A stretch of 64,000 bases of DNA, from positions 30,760,544 to 30,824,543 of the forward strand of contig OZ023209.1 of assembly GCA_963995525.1 (NCBI GenBank), in the 5' to 3' direction. Numbering within the stretch: position 1 is the stretch's first letter; each line of letters begins with the position of its first letter. The DNA comes from Escarpia spicata. Lineage: Eukaryota > Annelida > Polychaeta > Sabellida > Siboglinidae. The notes under the pieces are model-generated. The model worked only from the letters and a program-made list of their open reading frames with translations, was not told where the DNA came from and ran no database searches. Positions 24,880 to 37,927 of the stretch are shown here, piece after piece. A program made the position numbers and the translations under genes.

Positions 24880-25591
24880 AAGGAAGCCTTTTGGCTTATC
24901 GAGAGTCCAACCCTTTTAACTATGTGTATCCCGCCCTTCTGAGGTATGTGTCGATTTTATTTTTAAACATATTCACGCTACTAGCACCCACACAATCAGC
25001 AGATAATCTGTTCCATTCATTTACAGTCCTTTGTGAAACTGATAACTTTCTTATATCTAATCTACACTGCTCCTTTGCTAATGTAACTTCATGTCCTCTA
25101 GTCCTTCTATCTGTCTTAACTGAGATAAAATATTTCTATCAATATTTTCATAACCATTTATTATTTTAAACACTTCTATCTGATCTCCTCTCAATCTCCT
25201 TGTCTCTAGTGTTGTTAAACCACATTCTTTTAGGCGAATTTCATAACTAAGATCCCTCAGTTTTTGTATCATTTTAATCGCTCTGTACTCTTTCTAGCAT
25301 ATCTATGTCCTTCTTGCGATATGGCCTCCACGCTTGTATACAATATTCTAAATGAGGCCTCACCATTGTTTTGTACAGCGGTATTATTAGTTCTTTTTCC
25401 ATATACGCTATATTTCGCCTAATTAATCCAAGGATTTGAGTTCCATTTGAAGCTGCAATTCCACACTGCTCTGAAACCTTCATATCAGCACTAATGGTTA
25501 ACCCTAAGTCCTTTTCTTTTACTGTAGTACTTAGTACACTACCCCCATTATACATTCTACCCCTTCGTTCCCATGTCCTGTGTGGAGGCAT
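24880..25591 (-). pseudogene. CR1 reverse transcriptase, C-terminal fragment
   Basis: The words EKDLGLTISADMKVSEQC, ILGLIRRNI, LYKTMVRPHLEY and LERVQ, then in a shifted frame KECGLTTLETRRLRGDQIEV and FKIINGYENID, are the thumb and C-terminal region of a CR1-type reverse transcriptase. The two parts are in different frames (break near 25272), and the catalytic palm is absent. Confidence 0.88.
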
Positions 25592-25640
25592 TTACATTTT
25601 CAAAAATTGAGCAGCATTTGCCACTTTTCAGACCATTTGA

Positions 25641-25856
25641 TCAACCTGTCCCCGGGGTTACAATTAATTGTCCTAATTTTATTTCATAAGCCTGGATAGA
25701 TTCTGTAATATATAAAATAACTCCACCTTCCATTCTTCCTATTCTATCTTTTCTAAACATTACATATCCTGTCAGTCCCAATTCGGCATATGATATATTG
25801 GTGGTGGTCCAGGATTCGGTTATACCTATTATATGAGGGTCAATATCTTCTACCAT
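25641..25856 (-). pseudogene. CR1 endonuclease, N-terminal fragment
   Basis: The words IIGITESWTTTNIS, AELGLTGYVMFRKDR and GGVILYI are the N-terminal part of the apurinic-type endonuclease of CR1/L2 elements, including the ITESW motif with its Glu. It stops after about 55 residues at the internal deletion. Confidence 0.85.
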
Positions 25857-26033
25857 AATGTTTAGTTAATTTCTTTTGTTTACTATACTCCTTGCATTTA
25901 AACAAACACATTTATATCCAGCTTCAGAAGAGTTTTCCAGAATGTTCTTTGCTGATTTATTTGTGCTGTCTTTATATATGCCTCCAGTTTGAGGCTTTTC
26001 TGTGAGTCCCCCCTGCGAATCTAGTTTAAATAG

Positions 26034-26520
26034 ATGCAACCTGTCCCACTGTCAACAGATCGCAGCAGGTTCTCTGAGAAAACTGTTGCCTACTTTCCAC
26101 TAAGATGGAGGCCATCTCTCATGTACATATCTTCCCTCCCAACAAAGTCTCCCCATAAATCTGTTAATCCCACCCCCTCTTCTTCACACATCTGCTCAAC
26201 TAGTGCGTTGATCGCCATCGTCTTGCAGTTTGTATACGTTGTCCCCCCCTTCCTCCCATTACTGGCAAAATTCCTGACATAATAATCTGTTCAGCTCTTG
26301 TCTTCTTTAGCTTCCTCACTAACTGTCTATACTTCTGTACTATCGCAGTTGTTCCCTCCCTGTCTGCATTATTTGTTCCTACATGTACTAGTATAGACCC
26401 TCCCTTGTCATGTCCCAATACTTTCTCTACCCTGTCAGTCACATGTTCTATCCTAGCCCCCGGTAGACAAACAACGACGTCCTTCCCCTCGCTTAGTGTC
26501 TTAAATGTGTATATATGCAT
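26034..26520 (-). pseudogene. CR1 ORF1, SGNH-esterase domain remnant
   Basis: The frame shows DVVVCLPGARIEHVTDRVEK, then VHVGTNNADREGT, then IIMSGILPVMGGRG. This is the SGNH/GDSL-like esterase domain found in ORF1 of many CR1 elements. The VHVGTNN block holds the conserved Asn motif. The frame breaks after about residue 95, but translation in another frame continues to a segment like FSENLLRSVDSGTG near 26040. Confidence 0.8.
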
Positions 26521-26580
26521 GCATGCGTGCGTGCGTGTGAGTGCATGCGTGCATGTGTATGCGTGCTTTCGCGACTCAAA

Positions 26581-26651
26581 CCATATGCCGCGATGAATTA
26601 ATTATATTTTAAATAGTGTCACAAAAATGTAGACCAAGTACAGGACATTTA
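26581..26651. repeat. Direct repeat flanking the CR1 fragment, right copy
   Basis: Second copy of 24764-24835. It is too long for a target duplication of a non-LTR element. It more likely reflects insertion into a tandem duplication or segmental duplication. Confidence 0.85.
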
Positions 26652-26883
26652 TTTTGCGCAGTACTTCAACAGGGTTATAAATTAGTGATGTTGTGTAATG
26701 TAGGCTCTAAGAGACACGGCATTGTAGTCTACACTACATCGTTTTCATCTATAAATCACATTCTGTAAAATAGCATACCATTCCGGCCGGGGTTACAACA
26801 GGGCCGCCCGAGACAGTGACACGTTGATGTAAACGACGGCAATCATAAGTGCCCTGGTCGTTGTCAACCCTAGCCGTTGTTTT

Positions 26884-28318
26884 ATAACACCCCGTGTTTC
26901 ACCTTGCCCCAGTCTCCCATATAACACCCCGTGTTTCACCTTGGCCCAGTCTCCCAGATAACAATCTGCGTTTCACCTAGCCCCTGTCTCCCATACAACA
27001 CCCCGTGTTTCACCTAGCCCAGTCTCCCATATAACACACGTGTTTCACCTTGCCCCAGTCCCCCATACAACACCCCGTGTTTCACCTTGCCCCAGTCTCC
27101 CATACAACACCCCGTGTTTCACCTTGGCCCAGTCTCCCAGATAACAACCAGTGTTTCACCTAGCCCCAATCTCCCATACACCACCCCGTGTTTCACCTAG
27201 TCCCAATCTCCCATATAACACCCCGTGTTTAACCTAGCCCCAGTCACTCATATAACACCCCGTGTTTCACCTTGCCCCTGTCTCCCATACAACATCCCGT
27301 GTTTCACCTTGCCCCAGTCTCCCATACAACACCCGTGTTCCACCTAGCCCCAGATAACACCCTTTGTTTCCCCTAGCCCCAGTCATCCATATAACACCCC
27401 ATGTTTCACCTAACCCCAGTCTCCCATATAACACTCTGTGTTCCACCTAGCCCCAGATAATACCCCGTGTTTCACCAAGCCCCAGTCTCCTGTGTAACAC
27501 CCCGTGTTCCACCTAGCCCCAGATAACACCCCGTGTTCCACCTAGCCACAGATAACACCCCTTGTTTCACCTAGCCCCAGTCACCATATAGCACTCTGTG
27601 TTCCACCTAGCCCCAGATAATATCCCTTGTTTCACCTAGCCCCAGTCATCCATATAACACTCTGTGTTCCACCTAGCCCCAGATAACACCCCATGTTTCA
27701 CCTAGCCCCAGTCACCCATATAACACCCTGTGTTTCACCAAGCCTCAGTCTCCTATGTAACACCCCGTGTTCCACCTAGCCCCATATAACACCCCATGTT
27801 TCACCTAGCTCCAGTGTTCCATATAATACCACGTGTTTCACCTAGCCCCAGTCTCCCATCTAACACCCCGTGTTTCACCTAGTCCCAGTCTCCCAGATAA
27901 CACCCCGTGTTTCACCTAGCCCCAGCCTTTCACATAACACAACGTGTTTAACCTAACCACAGTCTCCCATATAACACCCCGTGTTCCACCTAGCCCAAGA
28001 TAACACTCCGTGTTTGACCTAGCCCCAGTATTCCATACAACACTCCCGTATTTCACCTATCCCCAGTCTCCCGTATAACACCCCGTGTTTCCCGTGTTTC
28101 ACCTAGCCCCACTCTCCCAAATAACAAACACTCCGTGTTTCACCTAGCCCCAATCTCCCATATAGCACCCCGTGTTTCACCTAGCCCCAGATACACCCTG
28201 TTTTTCACCTAGCCCCAGTCTCCTATATAACACCCCGTGCTCCACCTAGCCCCAGATAACACCCCGTGTTTCAGCTAGCCCCAGTCTCCCATATAACCCT
28301 TCGTGTTTCACCTGGCCC
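26884..28318. repeat. 37-bp tandem repeat, ~38 copies
   Basis: The unit contains CCCCGTGTTTCACCTAGCCC and CAGTCTCCCATATAACA. Many units are shortened to about 25-27 bp by loss of the AGTCTCCCAT part. Diverged copies are interspersed. Confidence 0.95.
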
Positions 28319-29322
28319 TCAGAGAAGGAAGGAAGGGGCGAGACTACGGAACGAAGGAAGGAAAAACGGAAAGACAGTTAAATATTGCAATCGTATAAAG
28401 GCACGTATTGATACAGAAAGAACTACATTTTGCTCAAAAAGGTGCTGATCGGCTCATTAAACGGATGAGCGAGCGGTCGGCTTGTGTTCCAAAGTCTACT
28501 AATGACTAGGTCCTACGTTCTATGACCTGTACCCGGCCGGTCGTTAAGTGTCAGGCAGTGTCTTCATTGGCGGCTGATCGCGGCTGTTCAGCCATGTGTG
28601 ACGGTAACGGCGACACTAATCGACAGTGCCTAAGCTTTTGTACTTACTTTGCGAGTTCCTCAATAGCACGTGGCCGTATTCGCGGATAAATGTCCCATAG
28701 TACACTATGAATATAACGTTACACTCTCCCGGGTAAAATTAATCGCAACTTGACCGTATTACCGATGTTGTCATAACCGGGAGTTAACCGTATTACGGAG
28801 GTGACCGTCTATAGTTTTGGAGAGGAGTAGAACTTGTCTAGTGTTTTAGCTGATACTTGAGTCTCAGTGAGTTGGTTTCATTCAAAGACTGTCCTGACAA
28901 AGCGTGAACTCCTGAATTGGTCTGTTCAGACTGGAATCACTACGAACTAGGCCTGGATGAACCGGTAAATAGACGCTGAGTACTGGCGGTCACATGCTCT
29001 GGAAAATGTATTGGCTGCAATCATCTTTTGTTTACTCTTTGAGGCTGAACACATTTATCGTAGGTGTGGCCATCATTGAATTCTCAACTAACGCGTACGT
29101 AAATGTTTAAACCTTACGCCAAGCCGTCAGCCTTTTTGAAGGTAGTCGAGTTACGAATTTGAAGCCATTGTGGAGACTCAAGTTTGTGTCTGGCGAGATA
29201 GTCACCGGTGATGAAACAGCTCGATGAACTGTTGGATGTCCCGTGTCGTCCCGATGCCATTTTGATGGGTCCGGTATATACCGTCTTTATCTTTCCTTTT
29301 TTAAATTTGAGAAGAAAAAAGA
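28319..29322. other. Unique DNA before the assembly gap
   Basis: No gene recognised. The stretch ends in a purine-rich GAAGAAAAAAGA at the gap. Confidence 0.5.
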
Positions 29323-29522
29323 NNNNNNNNNNNNNNNNNNNNNNNNNNNNNNNNNNNNNNNNNNNNNNNNNNNNNNNNNNNNNNNNNNNNNNNNNNNNNN
29401 NNNNNNNNNNNNNNNNNNNNNNNNNNNNNNNNNNNNNNNNNNNNNNNNNNNNNNNNNNNNNNNNNNNNNNNNNNNNNNNNNNNNNNNNNNNNNNNNNNNN
29501 NNNNNNNNNNNNNNNNNNNNNN
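29323..29522. other. Assembly gap (200 N)
   Basis: Exactly 200 N, a conventional placeholder length. The right side resumes in a GAGAGACA simple repeat, so the gap probably lies in a GA-type microsatellite. The frames drawn across it mean nothing. Confidence 0.99.
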
Positions 29523-29959
29523 GAGAGACAGAGAGACAGAGAGACAGAGAGAGTCTGTCCTATGAAGCAGGCCTGGGGTCAATTACATTGCAATTAAATC
29601 GATCACTATTACTAATATTTGGTTTCCTTCCTATTACTATTACATTTGAAGCAATTACTATTATATTTTTTTTATCGGATCATTTTATGGTATAATGCAA
29701 TGTATGCATAAATACAATAAATACAATTGTTTGACTCACAGTCTCAAGAAGTTAAAGAAAGCAGGTGCATAAAACATCTAACTTGCCATTTATTGATACC
29801 CATGCCCAAAGTATTTGAACTAATATCTGAGAATGTCAAGTACTTTCATCATCAGCTTCATTAGAGAAGTATTATAAAGTATAAAAATAATAAATATTTA
29901 CGACAAAATACATATATGTAGTATATACGATATTTAGTAAACACACCAATATATATCAA

Positions 29960-30330
29960 CACGACGCAGATAGAGAACGTTGAAAGCTACGTCTATCTGG
30001 GACAGCGATACAGTATCAGAGACAAAAACCAAGACAAGGAGAATCAAAGAAGACAAAGGTCATAGACGTGATAGAACAAATCAGAAGACACAAGAGGACC
30101 TGTACAGGGAACATCAGTAGACTACGAGATAACCGATGGACATCGCGTATCAAAACCTGGAAACCTTACGAAGGGAAACGATCTAGAGGAAGACCGGCGA
30201 GACGGTGGAGAGACGAATTAGACGATTACTAGAGAATAGCGCAAGACAGGCTGATTTGGAAAAGGCATGCTGAGGCCTTCGCCCAACCACGGACACTATG
30301 GCTGCACAATGGTGATGATGATGATGATAT
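29960..30330 (+). mobile_element. RTE-like retrotransposon, 3' end
   Basis: The plus strand encodes ENVESYVYLGQRYS, then in shifting frames a basic segment, a SRGRPARRW-like word and WKRHAEAFAQPRTLW, and ends in GATGATGATGAT. This is the C-terminus of an RTE/BovB-type reverse transcriptase with the short tandem 3' tail typical of that group. It is 5'-truncated and frame-broken. Confidence 0.7.
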
Positions 30331-31939
<1,609 letters not shown>

Positions 31940-32545
31940 CTTATTCGTCGAGCTGCTCGAGAAATAACGCGGACTTCGTTCGTTATTTATCGAGCAGATC
32001 TGGGCGTGCATGCATGTGCACTTAGAAATATTTTCAAGGCATCTACGCGGACATACTAATTGTTTGAAGTAAATCCGATGCAGTCTGATCGTTTCGTGCC
32101 TGTATTTGTCCGTTCTGCCTCTGGTGGGAAATGAAGACTTTTCTTATTCGTCGAGCTGCTCGAGAAATAACACCGACTTCGAGTCTTCGTTCGTTATTTA
32201 TGGAGTAGATCTGGACGTGCATGCATTTGCACTTAGAAATATTTTCAAGGCATCTACGTGGGCATACTAATTGTCTGAAGTAAATCCGACGCTGTTGAAT
32301 CGTTTCGTGCCTGTATTTATCCGTTCTGATGGGAAATGAAGACTTCTTATTCGTCGAGCTGCTCGAGAAATAACGCCGACTTCGTTTGTTATAATTTTAT
32401 CGAACAGATCTGGACGTGCATGCATTTGCACTTAGAAATATTTTCAAGGCATCTACGTGGGCATACTAATTGTCTGAAGTAAATCCGACGCTGTTGAATC
32501 GTTTTGTGCGTGTATTAGTCAGTTCTGGTGGGAAATGAAGATGTT
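31940..32545 (+). repeat. Left array of ~203-bp units (3 copies)
   Basis: Copies begin with CTTATTCGTCGAGCTGCTCG at 31940, 32143 and 32346. A 13-nt stretch separates two palindromic half-sites in copies 1 and 3. Confidence 0.85.
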
Positions 32546-32664
32546 TCTTTTTCCAGTGTCCACGTAAACTACTAGAGATGTGGATGTCAAGACTGTTCAA
32601 AGTTATTTGAAAAAGAAATTCAAGACTATTCTGAACGACTGATGATATCTTTAATTGTAGTAAA

Positions 32665-33200
32665 TTCCAATACTTTTCATCGCTTGTTATCACATCAAGC
32701 ATACACATGTGCACCTTTCATCACTTGGCATCACTTCAAGCCTATATCTGTACATTTTTCATCGCTTGGCATCACGTCAAACCTACACATGTACACCTTT
32801 CATCGCTTGGCATCACGTCAAACCTACACCTGTACATCTTTCATTGCTTGGCCTTACTTCAAGCCTACACCTGTACATCTTTCATCGCTTGGCATCACCT
32901 CAAGCCTACACCTGTACACCTTTCATCGCTTGGCATCACCTCAAGCCTACACCTGTACACCTTTCATCGCTTGGCCTCCCTTCAAGCCTACACCTGTACA
33001 CCTTTCATCGCTTGGCCCCACTTCAAGCCTACACCTGTACACCTTTCATCGCTTGGCATCACCTCAAGCCTACACCTGTACACCTTTCATCGCTTGGCAT
33101 CACCTCAAGCCTACACCTGAACACCTTTCATCGCTTGGCCTCACTTCAAGCCTACACCTGTACACCTTTCATCGCTTGGCATCACCTCAAGCCTACAGCT
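32665..33200. repeat. 41-bp minisatellite, ~13 copies
   Basis: The unit contains CAAGCCTACACCTGTACACC and TTTCATCGCTTGGCATCACC with a strict 41-bp period. Because 41 is not a multiple of three and the unit lacks stops, all three plus frames stay open for 130-200 codons; these are not genes. Confidence 0.95.
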
Positions 33201-34343
33201 GTACACATTATTGATTTCGCAGGCGCCTTTTCTGTAACCCTTGCACAGCTGCAGTGCCACCAGGCCATACAGTTCTCGCAGTTAATCCGATTCTGTACAC
33301 TTTTCGTTGGATGACAGGTCGGACTTGCACAAGTCACATTAATTTTCACTTTCAACCACGAACCGGCTCCAAACGTATATATATATAGTTTCTGTATTTT
33401 GTGGCTAGGGCTTGACCCATAATGGCAGTAGGTATGCCTTCTGTTAACGCTTCAGCACTCTGCAGGGAATTCAAGCCCAATATCACATGCAATTTTGACA
33501 TGAACATATATATTATTTTTTGTCCAGTGTGATATGTACTGTAATGGTGAGTTATTGCTTTTTGTACTGATGACAATGGGAATAATTACAAAAATAATAG
33601 CGTATAAACAAATGCATTTTATATTATCACCTTGATTGTGGATGTTTATAAATTTTTGAAAAAAATGGTATTGCCTTTTTTTTTATGGTATGTGACAACC
33701 TACGATTCATTCTGTTAAGTGTACAGTACACTTAAAAGCAAGGTTACAACTGTATGATAATATTATTAATTAAATTATTTGTCATTTCGACATATGTACA
33801 ACCATATTGGAGATAAGTTAGCAGTGTTAGCATGACATATATGTTAACACATGTACACAGTCAAACAGCATGCTATGACGTCCTCTGCGTAAATTACAGT
33901 TTACTTCATCCGGGATTACAAACGTCAATAAAACGTGAGTGGAAGTAATGTATACATCAATATGACGGTAATTTTGTGATCAAAGGAACACGGCAAATGA
34001 TGCAGTTGCAGGTTGAACTTTCTCATGAAACTAATTTTTTGATTAGTCATTAAACTTATAATTATGCACACAAACATAACATTGGATATAAAAATGTGGA
34101 GACATGACAAACTATTTACAATTACTTTCTCAGTTGACTTTTTCATTGTAAACTGACATGTTTCAGCCTAGTTGTCTGTTTTATAATGTTTGTGATTTGT
34201 ACATTTTTAATCTATGTGAACATGCGTGCGTAATTCGGTATGTTGCTTATATTTTGACTATGATGTAATTCATTTTGTAATATATTTAATTTTTGTATCA
34301 GAAATGATGACAACTGTTAACATGGCACTCAAAGTATGAACTA

Positions 34344-34737
34344 TGTTATTTCTCGAGCAGCGCGACGTATAAGAAGTCTTTATTTTCCCATCACAACGGA
34401 AACATACAGGCACGAAACGATTAGACTGCGTCGGATTTATTTCAAACAATTAGTATGTCCACGTAGGTGACTTGAACATATTTCTAAGTGCACATGCATG
34501 AACGTCCAGATCTGCTCGATAAATAACGAACGAAGTCGGCGTTATTTCTCGAGCAGCTCGACGAATAAGGAAAGTCTTCATTTCCCATCAGAACGGATAA
34601 ATACAGGCACGAAACGATTCAACAGTGTCGGATTTACTTCAAACAATTAGTATGTCCACGTAGATGCCTTGAAAATATTTCTAAGTGCACATGCATGCAC
34701 GTCCAGATCTGCTCGATAAATAACGATTAAAATCGAC
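34344..34737 (-). repeat. Right array of ~197-bp units (2 copies, inverted)
   Basis: These are reverse-complement copies of the units at 31940-32545, starting at 34344 and 34541. Confidence 0.85.
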
Positions 34738-34892
34738 GTTATTTGTCGAGCTGCTCGACAAATAACAGCCAGGCCTCGAGTTATTTCTCGAGCTGCTCGA
34801 CAAATAACGGACCGAGTTCGCGTTATTTCTCGAGCTGCTCGAGAAATAACGATCAGATTCGGCGTTATTTATCGAGCAGCTCGATAAATGCA
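34738..34892. repeat. 42-bp array: 29-bp palindromes with 13-bp spacers
   Basis: Four near-perfect 29-bp palindromes (34738-34766, 34780-34808, 34822-34850, 34864-34892; core CGAGCTGCTCG flanked by TTATTT/AAATAA) alternate with 13-bp spacers of different sequence. The arm bases co-vary: GTC/GAC, CTC/GAG and ATC/GAT occur in matched pairs in three of the four. One copy (34780) has CTC/GAC. The layout mimics a CRISPR array but the context is a eukaryotic foldback-like element. Confidence 0.9.
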
Positions 34893-35640
34893 GCAGAAAC
34901 TTTACTAGCTGCGCAAACAGAGACGAAGAGATCGGAGTCCACGTGACTATATTGCTCACGTACGTCAACGGACTTTATTGTTACCATGACAACACGTCTT
35001 TTGTTTGCGTTTGTTTTGCAATCGAACGTTATAAGCGACACCGTTTCAACGGGTTTCCAGATCGTTAGAAATTTCAAATGTTCTCGTCGACGGCGAAAAC
35101 TTGTGTCAATCGTTGGCCGATCAGAGCAAGCGTGTCTTGATCACGTGCGCTCGTGTCGTTCTGTCTGTTTACGTTCTCTATATGTATATATATATATAAT
35201 ATAAGTGTGTGCAACTGTTGCGGTGTACTGAAATATTTCGTCTTGAAATATATGGTCGATTTTCAATTGTGCGCATGCGCGGTGCCCTATATGGGTCATA
35301 TAGAGTCACGTGCAAATTCCCGGCCAGCTTACTGAAATATTATGTCGTTGGATGTTGCAGCGTGCCCGGGTGACTGTAAGTGTAAGTTCAGAATGACACT
35401 GGAATTACCATTTGCATTGGACTAATGTATTTTTTACATGTACACCTGCAGGGTTAGAGCTATGGTTGGACGTGGTCGCTGTACCCATCTGATCTGTCAT
35501 TATGTGGCCCACACACTCACTAGGGCTAGGCTCTAGCGTGTTCACTGACTGACACTTGCATGACATCCATGCCCCCCCCCCCCCCCCCGGCTGTAACACT
35601 TCTTCCCCTTTGTTTAGGTTTAGCCTTAGGCTTAGTTTGT
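34893..35640. other. Unique DNA right of the foldback-like element
   Basis: No gene recognised. A GCGCATGCGC word (NRF1-like) occurs near 35271 and a C-homopolymer near 35572-35588. Confidence 0.45.
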
Positions 35641-35820
35641 GACTAGTCTTAATCTGATACTAAGATTAAGACTAGTTACTGTTATGCCCGCAATGCCTAT
35701 AACCTATGCCATAGGTTATAGCTATGTCATGGCTACAGCTATGCCCTATGCCTTTGGCTATGCCATGCCCATGGCTATGTCCCTATGGCTATGCCATGGG
35801 CATAGGGACATAGCCATGGG
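35641..35820. repeat. Three consecutive perfect hairpins
   Basis: Three inverted repeats sit in a row: CTAGTCTTAATCT... with its complement (about 35642-35675); CTATAACCTATG/CATAGGTTATAG (about 35699-35723); and CCCATGGCTATGTCCCTATG (35768-35787) pairing with 35801-35820 around a 13-nt loop. The last two share GCTATG-type words, so the cluster may be a decayed simple repeat. Confidence 0.8.
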
Positions 35821-36014
35821 TTAGTTTCAGGGTTGTGTGTTAAGTTAAGGTTACGTTATCAACAACAACATTTTTGTTTTTCCAAAGCCTCGACCTATAA
35901 TTTATTACCTTATATCATGACCATGGCTGTGTAGGGTACATGCTGATGGCAATGGTTATACCTAAATTATGCAATTAAGGTCTAAGTCTATAAAGTTGAG
36001 CATACACGACATAA

Positions 36015-36180
36015 AAGTAAAGGTAAGTTCTTATATAGCGCAGTGTCCGGACCAGTCTTCAGAACTGCTCAAGGCGCTTTACACTTTACTCCCCTGGCAG
36101 ACCTGTTCAATCGAACACCATCTCAACTTCTGTGGGAAGCATCCAGCCACGCTGCAATTGATGCGCGAAGACTAATCGTA
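36015..36180 (+). repeat. SINE-like repeat
   Basis: The stretch starts AAGTAAAGGTAAGTTCTTAT and contains CAAGGCGCTTTACA, a layout seen in dispersed short repeats of aquatic invertebrates. A related start (AAAGGTAAAGTTCTTATA) occurs near 63519. The call rests on these two similar words and general familiarity. Confidence 0.35.
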
Positions 36181-36789
36181 CACAAATATCCACCACTGTC
36201 TATAGCCAGGTACTCATTCATACACCTGAGTGAACTGATCTTACATCTACTCACAATCTAGGCTAAATATGATCAAAGCTAAACATGTATCATTGGGCAT
36301 AATAATAAAATTATTATGATTACAGGTAGATTAGATTTATGAAAGCCATTTTTATAAATTGTACACATTCATTCATGACTAATAATACACATATTCTCTC
36401 CCAATTCAATTGTCAGTACAAAACAAACACCATCAGACGGTGAATCTATAGATTTTGCCCAGTATAGTAATTATAATATCTTAATAATAATAACATCATT
36501 AGTAAATTTATTATTATTATTATTGAAATTAGTTTATGCTTGCAGCCTACAACTTTTAATTGAACTTAACTGTGCACAATTATGTGCATAATTACAGTTA
36601 TCAACTTATAATGAACACGAACTATATAACAGCAAAAACAGTCGTTCCCATATTCTTAAATGTAGGCTAATTCAGTAATTGCAGTGACATTGGCCCCAAT
36701 TAATTATTCATGCAATAATAACACAGTTCGTGTATGATAATATTATCAAAAGCAAGCTTGCATTCACAGCGACAACTGGCAGCATAACA
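36181..36789. other. AT-rich intergenic DNA
   Basis: No gene recognised; ATT-type simple repeats near 36480-36530. Confidence 0.5.
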
Positions 36790-37030
36790 GTCAAATATTT
36801 CAGACCAAACGTTTCGTGTATGTAGCCTAATGAAATATTTGGTATATTTGTTTCCTCTCGTGCGTTCCAATACTACACAATACGTAAAGGTCATAGGTCA
36901 AAATCTACCAAATATTTCAGCGACGAAATGTTTCGCTTAAGTAATGAAATATTCGGTTATCTATTTCCGCTCGTGCGCATACGACTTCTGCGCCGACCAG
37001 ATATTTCAACGACGAAATGTTTCGCTACAG
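36790..37030. repeat. Diverged tandem repeat with AAATATTTCAG words
   Basis: Two copies of a ~110-bp unit (about 36790-36870 and 36905-36985) contain AAATATTTCAG, AATGTTTCG and TTCC.CTCGTGCG. A third partial copy (about 37001-37028) follows. Confidence 0.7.
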
Positions 37031-37031
37031 C

Positions 37032-37347
37032 GGCAACCCCAAGCCAATCGCTCACGTTTTTAACATTAGAACTGCTCCGTCGCGACGCCAACACCGATTA
37101 TGAAGATCACAAATAAATGTTCCAACTATTGTGGTCACAATGCCAACTTTTCGTAACAAACGGATTCGTATTTATTACAAAAAGAAGTGTTTTAATGAGT
37201 CGCACACACGTTTCAACTCATTGCAGTTGACAGCTATACCGGAAATGACCCCGGAACGCAGCCAACGCGGTCGCGAGCTCTCGCGGCATACCTCCTATGC
37301 GTAATATTCGCCCCCTATATAAATGCGATCGCGCGCCAAGAGACGCT
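37032..37347 (+). repeat. 316-bp repeat, inverted copy at 55324-55638
   Basis: This segment, from GGCAACCCCAAGCCAATCGC to CGCGCCAAGAGACGCT, recurs in reverse complement on the far side of the Polinton with roughly 95% identity by eye. It ends 310 bp before the Polinton; the partner begins about 1.1 kb after it. Confidence 0.88.
37287..37332 (+). promoter_or_regulatory. Promoter-like module with TATA box, copy 1
   Basis: A 46-bp block with CCTCCTATGCGTAATATTC and CCCCCTATATAAATGC occurs three times in the window (also 54857-54902 plus, 55339-55384 minus). CTATATAAAT is a good TATA box, so this could be the core promoter of a repeat or multicopy gene. No coding sequence downstream is recognised. 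Confidence 0.45.
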
Positions 37348-37651
37348 CTCCACTTCAAACACCAACTCTGACTGTTCGTTGTCACTGCAGGACGTGGATA
37401 GTGTGCATCGCTCTAAGCTATAAAGTTTTGGTGAGTAATTTATACACTTCATGGAATGCACTGTTAAGTAATTGCATTTATTACATAAAAATACGATTTC
37501 TGCTAGCTCTGCAAGGGAAGGGTACACATGTGTAGCTGAACATAATTATGCCTTCATTTTGCTCCCCTTCATTGTTCGTGAAAGTATCACACCAGGCGCG
37601 GTACGACGTTTTGTGATAACGTTAACTGCTACTCTTCTTCATGCTTATGAC

Positions 37652-37657
37652 GTTGAT
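37652..37657. other. Target duplication of the Polinton, left (GTTGAT)
   Basis: GTTGAT here and GATGAT at 54211-54216 match in five of six positions, as expected for a 6-bp duplication with one later mutation. Confidence 0.65.
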
Positions 37658-37927
37658 AGTAGTATATAGGATACACAGAGGCTCGCCCCGCCCCTTTTTG
37701 ACCTACTTTAGGCCTAACTCCATGCATAAAAAACGTCCTTATCTTTTTCGGGAACCTACTTATAAAAAAAGATCAAAGGGTTTTGTGTAACCTGAGAGAA
37801 ATCGGGAACCTACTTATAAAAAACGTGATTGATGGCCTGTCACTTTTGATTGATAACCTTGAGGTGCCACCTAGCGATTATCCCAGTGATTAGTTTAGCC
37901 CTAGCGATCAACGTCCCAGCCCTAGCG
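37658..37927 (+). repeat. Polinton terminal inverted repeat, left
   Basis: It pairs with 53941-54210. Differences include CCCTTTTTGACC versus CCCTTTATGACC and one length change in an A-run. Confidence 0.93.

Larger units (their letters stand above)
24843..26520 (-). mobile_element. CR1-like non-LTR retrotransposon, internally deleted
   Basis: On the minus strand the order is ORF1 C-terminus (26520-26034), the N-terminal part of an endonuclease (25856-25641), the C-terminal part of a reverse transcriptase (25591-24880) and a short 3' tail. Most of the endonuclease and the catalytic palm are missing, so there is a large internal deletion near 25600-25640. The order and motifs fit a CR1-type element with an esterase-bearing ORF1. 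It is dead. Confidence 0.85.
31940..34892. mobile_element. Foldback-like element with inverted ~200-bp unit arrays
   Basis: Three ~203-bp units in one orientation (starts 31940, 32143, 32346) face two ~197-bp units in the opposite orientation (34344-34737). The centre holds a 41-bp minisatellite and AT-rich DNA. Each unit carries the palindromic core TATTTCTCGAGCTGCTCGAG or a close variant, then a shared segment with CTTAGAAATATTTTCAAGGC and AAATGAAGAC. This is the plan of foldback transposons, but I could not fix target duplications, so the ends are approximate. No coding sequence was seen inside. Confidence 0.6.

Noticed and set aside
32642..33314. 137-201-codon proteins in three overlapping frames
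   Set aside because: They are translations of a stop-free 41-bp minisatellite; all three frames read the same repeated peptide in permuted order.
34738..34892. CRISPR array
   Set aside because: Repeat and spacer layout is similar, but spacers are only 13 nt, the repeats are full palindromes, there are no cas genes, and the context is animal DNA within a foldback-like element.
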